A stretch of 64,000 nt of DNA from Actinomycetospora straminea (GTDB lineage Bacteria; Actinomycetota; Actinomycetes; Mycobacteriales; Pseudonocardiaceae), in NCBI RefSeq assembly GCF_028737255.1, contig NZ_JAQZAN010000002.1, positions 124,001 through 188,000 of the forward strand. The letters run 5' to 3'. Shown piece after piece: positions 1-8,489 of the stretch. The position numbers and the translations under genes are program-made. The notes under the pieces were generated by a model, which was not told where the DNA came from, made no database searches, and saw only the letters and a program-made list of their open reading frames with translations. The first letter of the stretch is position 1. The number at the start of each line of letters is the position of its first letter.

Positions 1-489
1 GGTCACGCACGCGAGGTGCGGGTTGCCGACGTCGACGGCGACACCGTCCAGCTCGACGCCACCGACGACCGTCGTGGAGTACGGCCCGAGCTCGGCCGGG
101 CCCATGTCGACGGTGACGGGGCCGGAGTGGTCGACGGTCACCCAGCGGGTCCCGGCCCGCGTGGCGACGGGGTGGGCGCCGGGGGCGACGAGACCGGCCG
201 CGACGAGGTAGCGCGCGAAGACCCGGATGCCGTTGCCGCACATCTCGGCCAGTGAGCCGTCGGCGTTGCGGTAGTCCATGAACCAGGTCGCCTCGCCGCC
301 GTCCACCTGCGCGGCGGCGGCGACCGGCGTGTCGGTGCGGACCACGCGCAGCACCCCGTCGGCCCCGATCCCCCGGCGGCGGTGGCAGAGCGCGCGCACG
401 AGGAGGCCGTCGTCGAGGTCGACGACGCCGTCGGGGTCGGGGAGCACCACGAAGTCGTTCTCGGTGCCGTGCCCCTTGACGAACTCCAC
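1..489 (-). CDS. dapF: Diaminopimelate epimerase, N-terminal part (cut by window edge)
   Basis: Converts LL- to meso-diaminopimelate in lysine and peptidoglycan precursor synthesis, in the cytoplasm. The reverse-strand reading opens with the family signature [16 protein letters not shown] and contains [13 protein letters not shown], which holds the first catalytic cysteine; the second catalytic cysteine lies beyond the window. About 163 codons are visible, slightly over half of a normal epimerase. I chose the GTG at 489 because homology begins there and a TACGCT -10 box (497-502) lies 7 nt upstream, which predicts a leaderless message. It is transcribed divergently from the TetR gene. The dapF-miaA linkage matches M. 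tuberculosis Rv2726c-Rv2727c, although here a TetR/MFS pair separates them. Confidence 0.95.
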   Translation of the reverse strand, partial: MEFVKGHGTENDFVVLPDPDGVVDLDDGLLVRALCHRRRGIGADGVLRVVRTDTPVAAAAQVDGGEATWFMDYRNADGSLAEMCGNGIRVFARYLVAAGLVAPGAHPVATRAGTRWVTVDHSGPVTVDMGPAELGPYSTTVVGGVELDGVAVDVGNPHLACVT

Positions 490-552
490 GACGTCCAGCG
501 TAGCGACGCCCGCGTCCCTGCGTGAGCTGCACAACTTCCCACTCCGCAAATA

Positions 553-565
553 TGCAGAGACTGCA
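553..565. promoter_or_regulatory. Candidate TetR operator with adjoining leaderless promoter
   Basis: The perfect inverted repeat TGCAG-AGA-CTGCA lies 22 nt before the TetR start. A -10 box TAGAGT (575-580) follows, placed 7 nt before the GTG at 588, so the operator occupies the spacer/-35 region of the TetR promoter. It is also close to the divergent dapF promoter. Repeats of this TGCAG/CTGCA form are typical operators for TetR-family efflux regulators. Autoregulation is inferred from position. Confidence 0.65.
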
Positions 566-587
566 AGATCGGCCTAGAGTGGTCGTC

Positions 588-1190
588 GTGACCACGGGAC
601 TGCGCGAGCGCAAGAAGCTCCGGACGCGGCGCGCGCTCGGCGCGGCGGCGCTCGAGCTCGCCGTCACCCACGGGCTCGCCGAGGTCACGGTCGAGCAGAT
701 CGCCGAGGCCGCCGACGTCTCACCGCGCACCTTCTTCAACTACTTCTCGTCGAAGGAGGAGGCGGTCGTGGCCGCCGACGTCGAGCGGGCGCGCGACATG
801 GGCGAGCGCCTCGCCGCCCGTCCCGCGGGCGAGCCGGTGCTCGAGTCGGTGCGCGCGGTGATGCGCGCGATGCTCGGCGACGCCCCCCGCTCGCGGGAGT
901 GGATCGCCCAGGCCCGCCTCGTGAAGTCCGAGCCGTCGCTGGTGCCCCAGCAGCTCGCGGCCTACGCCGCCTCGGAGCGCCGCCTCACCGCGATCCTCGC
1001 CGAGCGCACCGGCCTCGACGCGACGGACCTCTACCCGGCGGTCACCGCGGCCGCGGTCATGGCGGCGATGCGTGTGGCCACCACCCGCTGGCTCGAGTCC
1101 GACGAGCACGGCGACCTCGCCGGCGTGGTCGACCGCGTCATCGACCTGCTCGCCGACGGCCTGCGCGACGCGCCCGCCCCCGGTCCGTGA
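588..1190 (+). CDS. TetR/AcrR-family transcriptional regulator
   Basis: A 200-residue repressor of the TetR family. The N-terminal helix-turn-helix spans about residues 30-58 and contains EQIAEAADVSPRTFFNYFSS, the classic TetR recognition helix. The rest is helical and alanine/arginine rich, as expected for the ligand-binding and dimer domain. An upstream in-frame start (522) exists, but it would add a peptide unlike the family and run through the operator, so I prefer the GTG at 588 with TAGAGT 7 nt before it. The DHA2 transporter follows 65 nt downstream on the same strand, so this is very likely the local repressor of a drug-efflux pump. The ligand is unknown. Confidence 0.88.
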   Translation: MTTGLRERKKLRTRRALGAAALELAVTHGLAEVTVEQIAEAADVSPRTFFNYFSSKEEAVVAADVERARDMGERLAARPAGEPVLESVRAVMRAMLGDAPRSREWIAQARLVKSEPSLVPQQLAAYAASERRLTAILAERTGLDATDLYPAVTAAAVMAAMRVATTRWLESDEHGDLAGVVDRVIDLLADGLRDAPAPGP

Positions 1191-1255
1191 CGCCCGGCCC
1201 GCACCCGACGCCGGTCCGGCCCCACCACCCCTCGCTCCCCTCCCGGAGAACCTCC

Positions 1256-3172
1256 ATGTCCTCGCCGACGGCGACGGCCCCCTCGACGGCCCCCGCCACC
1301 CGCCACGTCCTCGTGGCCCTGTCGGGGCTGCTCATGGCCCTGTTCGTGGCGATCCTGTCCTCGACGATCGTGTCCAACGCGCTGCCCCGGATCCTCGCGG
1401 ACCTCGGCGGCACCCAGGCGCAGTACACCTGGGTCGTCACGGCGTCGCTGCTGGCGATGACCGCGTCGACGCCGATCTGGGGCAAGCTCGCCGACCTCTT
1501 CTCGAAGAAGCTGCTCGTCCAGATCGCGATCACGCTGTTCATCGTCGGCTCGATGCTCTGCGGCCTGACGACGGGCACCGCCGAGCTCATCGGCTTCCGC
1601 GTGATCCAGGGCCTCGGCATGGGCGGGCTCATGGCGCTGGCCCAGGTCGTGATCGCCGCCATCATCCCGCCGCGCGAGCGCGGCCGGTACTCCGGCTACC
1701 TCGGCGCGATCATGGCCGTGGCGACGGTCGGCGGCCCGCTCATCGGCGGCGTCATCGTCGACACCATCGGCTGGCGCTGGTGCTTCTACGTCACCGTGCC
1801 GATCGCGGTCGTCGCGCTGGTCGTCCTGCAGCGCACGCTGACGGTGCCGACCGTCGAGCGCGAGGTGCACATCGACTACGTCGGCGCCGTGCTCATCGCG
1901 GCCGGCGTGTCCGCCCTGCTCATCTGGACCTCGCTCGCCGGACACCGGTTCGCGTGGGGCTCGTGGTCGTCGGTCGCCTGGGTCGGGGGCGGCGTGCTCG
2001 CCCTCGTGCTGGCCGTGGTCGTCGAGTCGAGGGTGCGCGAGCCGATCGTCCCGCTGCACCTGTTCCGCAACCCGACGGTCGCGCTGGCCACCGTCGCGGG
2101 CCTGTTCGTCGGCGTCGCGATGTTCGGCTCCACGGTCTACCTGTCGCAGTTCTTCCAGCTCGCCCGCGGCGCGACGGCCACCGAGGCCGGCCTGCTCACG
2201 CTCCCGATGATCGCCGGGCTGTTCCTGGCGTCGACGATCGTCGGCCAGCTGATCACCCGCCACGGCCGGTGGAAGCCCTACCTCGTCGGCGGCGGCGTCC
2301 TGCTGACCCTGGGCCTGCTCGGCGAGGGGCTGTTCGTCAGCGCGACCGTCCCCTACGGCGTGCTCGCGGTGTTCATGGCGATGGTCGGCGTCGGGGTCGG
2401 CGCGACCCAGCAGAACCTCGTGCTCGCGGTGCAGAACCAGGTCGCGATGAGCGAGATGGGTGCGGCCAGCTCCACCGTCGCGTTCTTCCGCTCGCTCGGC
2501 GGCGCCGCCGGCGTGGCCGCGCTGGGCGCGCTGCTGTCCACCCAGGTCACGAGCGCGATCAGCTCCGGGCTCGCCGCGCTCGGCCTCCCGGGCGCCGGCG
2601 TGTCGGGTGGGCAGATCCCGGACCTCGCGACGCTGCCCGCCCCGGTGCGGACGGTGATCGAGAACGCGTACGGCGACGCCATCGCCACCCTGTTCCTCGT
2701 CGCCGCCCCGCTGGCGCTGATCGCGCTGATCGCGATCCTGTTCCTGCACGAGGTGCCCCTGCGCCGCACGATCGACGTCGAGGAGATCGCGCCCGCCGCC
2801 CGGCACGAGGCCGGGACCGGCGCGACCGGCGCCGACACGGTGCGCCTGCGCCGTCCCGCCCTGCGCGGGACCGTGCGTCACGAGGGCGAACCAGCGCCGG
2901 GCGCGGTGCTGACGCTGGTCGACGCCGACGGCCGCCAGCTGGGGCGCGCGGTCGCCGGCGCCGACGGGGTCTACACGCTCGACGCGGCGACGGCGGGGCG
3001 CCCGCACCTGCTCGTCGTGCAGTGGCGCGGCACCCCGCACGTCGAGGCGCTGGGCGGCACCACCGGCCCGCAGGACCGGGACGTCGCCCTGGTCACCGAC
3101 CTCGCGGCCACCGGGCGGCACGCCCGCGCCGGGCTCGACGCGCCGACGGTGTCGCTCGCCGCGGAGCGGTAG
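1256..3172 (+). CDS. DHA2-type MFS efflux transporter with a C-terminal carboxypeptidase-regulatory-like domain
   Basis: A 638-residue inner-membrane drug:proton antiporter of the EmrB/QacA kind. About 14 membrane segments fill residues 18-510. The family motif between TM2 and TM3 reads as WGKLADLFSKK, and motif C-like glycine/proline-rich stretches follow (GGPLIGGVIVDTIGW). After the last helix and a linker, residues ~533-605 form a small beta-rich module (LRGTVRHEGEPAPGAVLTLV, then DADGRQLG) resembling carboxypeptidase regulatory-like/prealbumin-fold domains. With 14 helices both ends should be cytoplasmic, an unusual place for such a domain. The same fusion occurs in the transporter at 35382-37184. 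The ATG at 1256 is preceded by CGGAGAA. It forms a probable operon with the TetR gene. Confidence 0.9.
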   Translation: MSSPTATAPSTAPATRHVLVALSGLLMALFVAILSSTIVSNALPRILADLGGTQAQYTWVVTASLLAMTASTPIWGKLADLFSKKLLVQIAITLFIVGSMLCGLTTGTAELIGFRVIQGLGMGGLMALAQVVIAAIIPPRERGRYSGYLGAIMAVATVGGPLIGGVIVDTIGWRWCFYVTVPIAVVALVVLQRTLTVPTVEREVHIDYVGAVLIAAGVSALLIWTSLAGHRFAWGSWSSVAWVGGGVLALVLAVVVESRVREPIVPLHLFRNPTVALATVAGLFVGVAMFGSTVYLSQFFQLARGATATEAGLLTLPMIAGLFLASTIVGQLITRHGRWKPYLVGGGVLLTLGLLGEGLFVSATVPYGVLAVFMAMVGVGVGATQQNLVLAVQNQVAMSEMGAASSTVAFFRSLGGAAGVAALGALLSTQVTSAISSGLAALGLPGAGVSGGQIPDLATLPAPVRTVIENAYGDAIATLFLVAAPLALIALIAILFLHEVPLRRTIDVEEIAPAARHEAGTGATGADTVRLRRPALRGTVRHEGEPAPGAVLTLVDADGRQLGRAVAGADGVYTLDAATAGRPHLLVVQWRGTPHVEALGGTTGPQDRDVALVTDLAATGRHARAGLDAPTVSLAAER

Positions 3173-3209
3173 GGCGGCGCCACCACCTCCCCCGCCACCA
3201 CCTCGGGGT

Positions 3210-3269
3210 GATCAGGAGGCCGAAAGGCACCTCCGCGGACGCCCCGAGGTGCGTGGCGTCCTGCTGATC
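3210..3269. repeat. Palindromic repeat element, copy 1 (convergent intergenic hairpin)
   Basis: Two 24-nt arms (3210-3233 and 3246-3269) pair at 19 of 24 positions around a 12-nt loop, beginning GATCAG and ending CTGATC. The left arm carries the core CCGAAAGGCACCTCC. The first 27 nt match the second copy (starting 54098) except for two bases, so this is a dispersed element and not only a local stem-loop. It lies between the convergent MFS and miaA genes, where it could also serve as a bidirectional terminator. Confidence 0.8.
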
Positions 3270-3283
3270 TCGGACCCGGGCAC

Positions 3284-4198
3284 TCAGTCCACGAGGGCCA
3301 GCACCGCGCGCACGAGGTCCGGGGCGTCGGCGTCGAGCCAGTGCACGCGGGCGTCGCGCCGGAACCACGAGCGCTGGCGGCGCACCAGCCGCCGGGTGGC
3401 GACGACCGTGCGCCGCCGGGCCTCGTCGAGGTCGATCGCGCCGTCGAGGTGGTCGAGCACCTCGCGGTAGCCCACCGCCCGCGACGCCGTGACCCCCTCC
3501 CGCAGCCCCCGACCGGCGAGCCGGCGGACCTCCTCCACGAGCCCGCCCGCGAGCATCCCGTCGACCCGCTGCGCGATCCGCTCGTCCAGCCGGGTGGTGT
3601 CGCGGTCGAGGCCCACGAGCACGGCGTCGTGGCGCGGGGTGCCGGGCCGCGGGAGGCTCGCCGCGAACGGGCGCCCGGTGAGCTCGACGACCTCGAGCGC
3701 CCGCACGATCCGCCGCCCGTTGCTGGCGAGGATGGTCTGCGCGGCGTCGGGGTCGCGGGCGGCGAGGCGGGCGTGCATCGCCGGCGCGCCGACCTCGGTC
3801 AGCTCGGCGTCCAGGCGGGCGCGCAGGGCCGGGTCGGTGCCCGGGAAGTCGAGGTCGTCGAGCACCGCCTGGACGTAGAGCCCTGACCCACCCACCACCA
3901 GCGGCACGCGCCCCCGCTCGCGGATCGCGTCGACCGCGGCCCGGGCGTCGCGCTGGTAGGCGGCGACGGTGGCGGTGTCGGTGACCTCCAGGACGTCGAG
4001 CAGGTGGTGCGGCACCCCGCGCCGGTGCTCGGGCGGGAGCTTCGCGGTGCCGACGTCCATCCCGCGGTAGAGCTGCATCGCGTCGGCGTTGACCACCTCG
4101 GCCCCGGGTGCCCGGCGCGCCAGCTCCTCGGCGAGGTCGAGGGCGAGGTCGGACTTGCCGGTCGCCGTCGGGCCGAGCAGGGCGATCGGACGGGTCAC
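3284..4198 (-). CDS. miaA: tRNA dimethylallyltransferase
   Basis: Transfers a dimethylallyl group to N6 of A37 in tRNAs that read UNN codons, the substrate step for MiaB. The 304-residue protein opens with the P-loop [12 protein letters not shown], followed by the family motifs [18 protein letters not shown] and [20 protein letters not shown], and [10 protein letters not shown] near the C terminus; length is normal. The GTG start at 4198 overlaps the upstream stop codon as GTGA, so translation is probably coupled to the extradiol-like gene. miaB lies about 3 kb away on the same strand, so both enzymes of ms2i6A synthesis are in the window. Confidence 0.96.
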   Translation of the reverse strand: MTRPIALLGPTATGKSDLALDLAEELARRAPGAEVVNADAMQLYRGMDVGTAKLPPEHRRGVPHHLLDVLEVTDTATVAAYQRDARAAVDAIRERGRVPLVVGGSGLYVQAVLDDLDFPGTDPALRARLDAELTEVGAPAMHARLAARDPDAAQTILASNGRRIVRALEVVELTGRPFAASLPRPGTPRHDAVLVGLDRDTTRLDERIAQRVDGMLAGGLVEEVRRLAGRGLREGVTASRAVGYREVLDHLDGAIDLDEARRRTVVATRRLVRRQRSWFRRDARVHWLDADAPDLVRAVLALVD

Positions 4199-4938
4199 GC
4201 GGTCGAGGTTGCCAGCTCCCACACCGCCACGTGGTACGCGACCCCGTACGGCGCCGAGGTGTGCTCGAGGCGCGCCGAGGCCGGGCGCGGCACGGCCCCC
4301 GCGAGCACCTGCCACGGCACCCGACCGGCGACGAGCAGCTCGTCGGAGAGCGCCGGGTCGAGGCCCGCGAGCGCCGCCGCGTCCCCCGCGGCCAGGGCGT
4401 CGGCCACCACCCGGTCGTAGGGCCACGCCCGCTCGTCGAGGGCGCCGGGGGCCCGGGCCGTGTGGGTGGCGGCGCCGTCGCCGAGCACGAGCAGGACGTC
4501 GTGGCCGTCGGCGGCGGCGAGGTCCTCCCCCGCCCGCCGAGCGTCCTCGGGGGTGGTGTCGCGCGGCAGGACGCGGGCGTCGATCCGCACCGCGTCGCCG
4601 GCGGGCCCGGCCTGGCCCCGCAGCCACCCGGCGACGAGCACCGGCAGCGGCAGCTCCGGGTCGGGCGCGCGGGCGGGGTCCGCCTCGGGGGTGGCGGGAC
4701 CGGCGAGGGCGACGCGGACGTCGGCGCCGAAGCCGGCGAAGGTGCCGCACGTGCCCGGCGGGTACGCCGACGCCGCCGGGCCGGCGCCCACGGCCAGCCA
4801 GCGCTCGCCGGCCGCGGCCAGACGGAGCGCCACCGCGCGGCACGCGTCGCGGAGCGCGGCCGTCTCGGCCGCCGCGGTCCCGGCGAGCTCCGCGGCGAGC
4901 AGGGGCGGGTGGGGCACCACCGCCGCCGTCACGATCAC
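4195..4938 (-). CDS. Class III extradiol dioxygenase-like protein (Rv2728c-like)
   Basis: A 247-residue protein starting [14 protein letters not shown]; the early PHPPLL stretch and the GDGAATH segment near residue 165 are typical of the LigB/class III extradiol dioxygenase fold. The enzymatic role is unproven, and in mycobacteria the equivalent gene next to miaA (Rv2728c) is uncharacterised. The start at 4938 has TAGCCT (4946-4951) 7 nt upstream, predicting a leaderless transcript. The 3' end overlaps miaA as GTGA. The constant linkage to a tRNA-modification gene suggests that a catabolic role need not be assumed. Confidence 0.8.
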   Translation of the reverse strand: MIVTAAVVPHPPLLAAELAGTAAAETAALRDACRAVALRLAAAGERWLAVGAGPAASAYPPGTCGTFAGFGADVRVALAGPATPEADPARAPDPELPLPVLVAGWLRGQAGPAGDAVRIDARVLPRDTTPEDARRAGEDLAAADGHDVLLVLGDGAATHTARAPGALDERAWPYDRVVADALAAGDAAALAGLDPALSDELLVAGRVPWQVLAGAVPRPASARLEHTSAPYGVAYHVAVWELATSTA

Positions 4939-5077
4939 TGTGCCGAGGCTATCCGCGCGGCGGCGGTCCGGCACACGCTGCGGCCCCCACCGTGCCCCCG
5001 ACCGGGCAGGGAGTTCCGGCCCGGTCGCCGGACCTGCTTGAATGCCCGGACCGTAGGAGCGGGAGGTGTCGGGCTCG

Positions 5078-6517
5078 ATGACCGACGAGCAGGCCGCGGA
5101 GGTCCCGGTGGCCTCGGCGGTCACGCGCGCCCCGGAGGCCCCCGAGGCACCGCAGGCCCCGCAGGCCCCGCAGGCCGCCGACGTCCCCGACGTCCCCGAC
5201 GGGGCGGACCCCGCCGAGGGGGCCGTCCCACCGGCCCCGCCGGTCGCGGCCGCGCCGACCCCCGGCCCCACCGGGAGCGCGCCGTCGTTCCCGTCGGTGA
5301 GCTCCGCCGCGAGCGACCCGGGCCGCTGGGGGCGCGTCGACGCCGACGGCACGGTGTACGTGACGACGGCCGAGGGCGAGCGGGCGGTCGGCTCCTGGCA
5401 GGCCGGCGACGCCACCGAGGGCCTCGCGCACTTCGCGCTGCGCTTCGACGACCTGCGCACCGAGACCGACCTGCTGGTCCGCCGCCTCACCGCCGGTCGC
5501 GGGGACGCGCGCGCCATCCTGCGCAGCGCCACCGCCCTGCGCGAGCGCCTCGCCGACGCCGCGGTCGTCGGCGACGTCGTCGGGCTCGGGCACCGTCTCG
5601 ACGCCGTCGTCACCGCCGCCGAGCAGGCCGAGGAGACCGAGCGCGCGGCCCGCGCGGGCGCCCGCGACGACGCCGTCGCGCGCAAGGAGGCCCTCATCGC
5701 CGAGGCCGAGACGCTGGCCGAGGAGACGACGCGCTGGAAGCACGCCGGCGACCGCTTCCAGGCGATGATCGAGGAGTGGAAGTCGGTCAAGGGGATCGAC
5801 CGCAAGACCGACGACGCCCTCTGGAAGCGCTTCTCCCGGGCGCGCGAGACCTTCGCCCGCCGCCGCGGCGCCCACTTCGCCGAGCTCGACCGGGCCCGCA
5901 CCGCGGCCAAGGGGCGCAAGGAGGAGCTGGTCGCCGAGGCCGAGTCGCTCGTCGACTCCACCGACTGGGGACCCACGGCCGGGCGCTACAAGGAGCTCAT
6001 GGCCGACTGGAAGGCCGCCGGGCGCACCAGCAAGGAGGCCGACGACGCCCTGTGGGCGCGGTTCCGGGGTGCCCAGGACACGTTCTTCTCCCGCCGGTCG
6101 GCGGCGTTCTCCGCCCGCGACGCCGAGTTCGAGGGCAACGCGGCGGCCAAGGAGGAGCTGCTCGCCGAGGCCGCGCGCATCGACCTCGCCGACACCGACG
6201 CGGCCCGCGCGGCGCTGCGGGACGTGCAGGAACGCTGGGACGCGATCGGGAAGGTGCCCCGCGAGCGGGTGCGCGAGTTCTCCGCGCGGCTCAAGGAGGT
6301 CGAGGACCGGGTCCGGGCCGCGGTCGACCGCCGCTGGCAGGCCACCGACCCCGAGACCGAGGCGCGCGTCGGGCAGTTCCGGGCGCGGGTCGAGCAGTAC
6401 GAGGCCCAGGCCGCGAAGGCCCACGCCGCGGGCGACCGCCGCCGCGCGCAGGAGGCCGAGCGCCAGGCCGCGCAGTGGCGCGAGTGGCTCGCGGCCGCGG
6501 AGGACGCGACCCGGTAG
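5078..6517 (+). CDS. DUF349 repeat protein (Rv2731-like)
   Basis: A 479-residue protein. Residues 1-80 are a disordered alanine/proline-rich leader (EAPEAPQAPQAPQAA). The rest is long charged helices carrying three DUF349 repeats marked by recurring tracts such as WKSVKGIDRKTDDALWKRF, WKAAGRTSKEADDALWARF and a degenerate RWDAIGKVPRE. The fold is a predicted coiled coil; the family's molecular function is not established. M. tuberculosis has the homologue Rv2731 at the same place relative to miaA and miaB. I chose the ATG at 5078 with GGGAGG 11 nt upstream; a GTG at 5066 would add four residues. The stop directly abuts the convergent membrane-protein gene. Confidence 0.85.
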   Translation: MTDEQAAEVPVASAVTRAPEAPEAPQAPQAPQAADVPDVPDGADPAEGAVPPAPPVAAAPTPGPTGSAPSFPSVSSAASDPGRWGRVDADGTVYVTTAEGERAVGSWQAGDATEGLAHFALRFDDLRTETDLLVRRLTAGRGDARAILRSATALRERLADAAVVGDVVGLGHRLDAVVTAAEQAEETERAARAGARDDAVARKEALIAEAETLAEETTRWKHAGDRFQAMIEEWKSVKGIDRKTDDALWKRFSRARETFARRRGAHFAELDRARTAAKGRKEELVAEAESLVDSTDWGPTAGRYKELMADWKAAGRTSKEADDALWARFRGAQDTFFSRRSAAFSARDAEFEGNAAAKEELLAEAARIDLADTDAARAALRDVQERWDAIGKVPRERVREFSARLKEVEDRVRAAVDRRWQATDPETEARVGQFRARVEQYEAQAAKAHAAGDRRRAQEAERQAAQWREWLAAAEDATR

Positions 6518-6961
6518 CTACCGCCGCGAGAACGCGTAGCTCGCCCAGCGCACGGCGAGCACGATCATCGCCAGCAGGGCGAGCCACAGCCCGATCCCGG
6601 GCCCGGTGCCGGCGCTGGTGTTCTGCGACCAGATCGCCCACAGCCCCGTCACCGACGTGATGGTGCACCCGGCCGCGGTGACGAACACCGCCGGCCAGCG
6701 CCCGGTGAGCAGGCAGACCGCGGTGCCGACCACGCCGAACACCACCGCGAGCGTGCCGAACAGCTGCGGCAGGCCGGTGACGCCGGGCCGGCCGAGGACG
6801 ACCTCCCAGCCCGAGGCGCCGAGCCCGGTCCACGGCAGCACCGCGGCGAGGAGCAGCACGAGCACCGCGACGGCGGCGACGAGCGCGCCGGGCCCGAAGT
6901 CGACCCGCGCCGAGGGCCGGGGCGGCGCCGGCGGGCGGCCGTCGGTGGAGCGGTCGGTCAC
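6518..6961 (-). CDS. Small four-helix membrane protein (Rv2732c-like)
   Basis: A 147-residue integral membrane protein with a short charged, proline-rich N terminus and four hydrophobic segments (about residues 28-46, 66-86, 89-108 and 122-140), ending in a basic tail ASYAFSRR. No catalytic motif is visible and the function is unknown. The position between the DUF349 gene and miaB is the same as Rv2732c, which supports the call. Only 3 nt separate it from the miaB stop, so it is co-transcribed as the last gene of the miaB unit. Its stop directly abuts that of the convergent DUF349 gene. Confidence 0.78.
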   Translation of the reverse strand: MTDRSTDGRPPAPPRPSARVDFGPGALVAAVAVLVLLLAAVLPWTGLGASGWEVVLGRPGVTGLPQLFGTLAVVFGVVGTAVCLLTGRWPAVFVTAAGCTITSVTGLWAIWSQNTSAGTGPGIGLWLALLAMIVLAVRWASYAFSRR

Positions 6962-6964
6962 GGC

Positions 6965-8467
6965 TCAGACCTCCTGCAGGGTCGCCGAGCAGCCCGCGGG
7001 CTCGGGGGCGACGGCCGGCGGCCCCAGCGTCGGGAGTCCCAGCCCCGTGGTGCGCGGCGTGGTGGGCCGCTGCCCCGCGGCGTGGGCGTCGCCCGCGCGG
7101 GTGCGGCGGTGGGTCAGGACGTCCCCGTCGGCGACGACGTGGTGCGGCGCGCCGTAGGTGGCCCGGACCGTGACGACGTCCCCGGGGCGGATCGCGTCGG
7201 CGGTGCCCGTCGGCGTGAAGTGCACCAGCCGGCCGTCGCGGGCCCGCCCGCTCATCCGCCGGGTCGCGGTGTCCTTGCGGCCCTCGCCGGTGGAGACGAT
7301 CAGCTCGAGCTCCCGCCCGACCTGCTCCCGGTTGAGCTGCAGCGCGATGTCCTCCTGCAGCGCGACGAGCCGGTCGTAGCGCTCCTGGACGACCGCCTTC
7401 GGCACCTGGTCCGGCAACGTCGCGGCCGGCGTCCCGGGCCGCGGCGAGTACTGGAACGTGAAGGCCTGGCTGAACCGCGAGGCCTCGACGACGCGCAGCG
7501 TCTCGGCGAAGTCCTCCTCGGTCTCACCGGGGAAGCCGACGATGATGTCCGTGGTCAGCGCCGCGTCGGGCATGGCCGCGCGGACCTCGTCGACGATGTC
7601 GAGGTAGCGCTTCGCGCGGTACGAGCGGCGCATCGCCTTGAGCACCCGGTCCGACCCCGACTGCAGCGGCATGTGCAGCTGCGGGCAGACGTTCGGGGTC
7701 TCGGCCATCGCGGTGATGACGTCGGAGGTGAAGTCGCGCGGGTGCGGGCTGGTGAACCGGACCCGCTCGAGACCGTCGACCCGCCCGCAGGCGCGCAGCA
7801 GGTCGGCGAACGCGGTGCGCCCGCTCGCGCGGTCCTCGAACGAGACCCCGTAGGCGTTGACGTTCTGGCCGAGCAGCGTCACCTCGAGGACGCCCTCGGC
7901 GACCAGCGCCTCGACCTCGGCGAGGATCTCGCCGGGCCGCCGGTCGACCTCCTTGCCGCGCAGCGAGGGGACGATGCAGAAGGTGCAGGTGTTGTTGCAG
8001 CCGACCGAGATCGACACCCAGCCCGCGTAGGCGGAGTCGCGGCGCGCGGGCAGGTGCGACGGGAAGGTCTCGAGCGCCTCGAGGATCTCCACCTGCGCCT
8101 CGCCGTTGTGCCGCGCGCGCTCGAGCAGCGCCGGCAGCGAGCCGGTGTTGTGGGTGCCGAACACGACGTCGACCCACGGCGCCTTCGCGACGACCGTGTC
8201 GCGGTCCTTCTGCGCGAGGCAGCCGCCGACCGCGATCTGCATCCCGGGCCGCCGCGCCTTCTCCGGCGCCAGGCGCCCGAGCTGGCCGTAGAGCTTGTTG
8301 TCGGCGTTCTCGCGGACCGCGCAGGTGTTGAACACGACGAGGTCGGCGGCGTCGGCGTCGTCGGTGTGGGAGTAGCCGGCCTCCTCCAGCACGCCCGCGA
8401 GGCGCTCGGAGTCGTGCACGTTCATCTGGCACCCGTGGGTGCGGATGTGGAAGCTGCCTGCGGTCAT
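6965..8467 (-). CDS. miaB: tRNA-2-methylthio-N6-dimethylallyladenosine synthase
   Basis: Radical-SAM methylthiotransferase that converts i6A37 to ms2i6A37 in tRNA. The UPF0004 domain shows its three cluster cysteines in [25 protein letters not shown] and VGGCLAQKD. The radical SAM cysteines are in [17 protein letters not shown], and a TRAM domain follows. Beyond TRAM there is an extra proline/alanine-rich tail of about 45 residues, giving 500 residues in total. The track-style GTG at 8470 and the ATG at 8467 are adjacent; I use the ATG, which has TACCCT (8476-8481) 8 nt upstream, consistent with a leaderless message. Confidence 0.95.
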   Translation of the reverse strand: MTAGSFHIRTHGCQMNVHDSERLAGVLEEAGYSHTDDADAADLVVFNTCAVRENADNKLYGQLGRLAPEKARRPGMQIAVGGCLAQKDRDTVVAKAPWVDVVFGTHNTGSLPALLERARHNGEAQVEILEALETFPSHLPARRDSAYAGWVSISVGCNNTCTFCIVPSLRGKEVDRRPGEILAEVEALVAEGVLEVTLLGQNVNAYGVSFEDRASGRTAFADLLRACGRVDGLERVRFTSPHPRDFTSDVITAMAETPNVCPQLHMPLQSGSDRVLKAMRRSYRAKRYLDIVDEVRAAMPDAALTTDIIVGFPGETEEDFAETLRVVEASRFSQAFTFQYSPRPGTPAATLPDQVPKAVVQERYDRLVALQEDIALQLNREQVGRELELIVSTGEGRKDTATRRMSGRARDGRLVHFTPTGTADAIRPGDVVTVRATYGAPHHVVADGDVLTHRRTRAGDAHAAGQRPTTPRTTGLGLPTLGPPAVAPEPAGCSATLQEV

Positions 8468-8489
8468 CACCGCCCAGGGTAGGCGCCCG

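Noticed and set aside
138..671. Minus-strand frame of 177 codons crossing the TetR/dapF intergenic region.
   Set aside because: It is a different frame from the clear dapF reading and would run through the operator and both promoters.
899..1255. An in-frame upstream extension of the first MFS transporter running into the TetR gene.
   Set aside because: It is arginine/proline-rich without homology, and the ATG at 1256 gives a normal transporter N terminus with a ribosome site.
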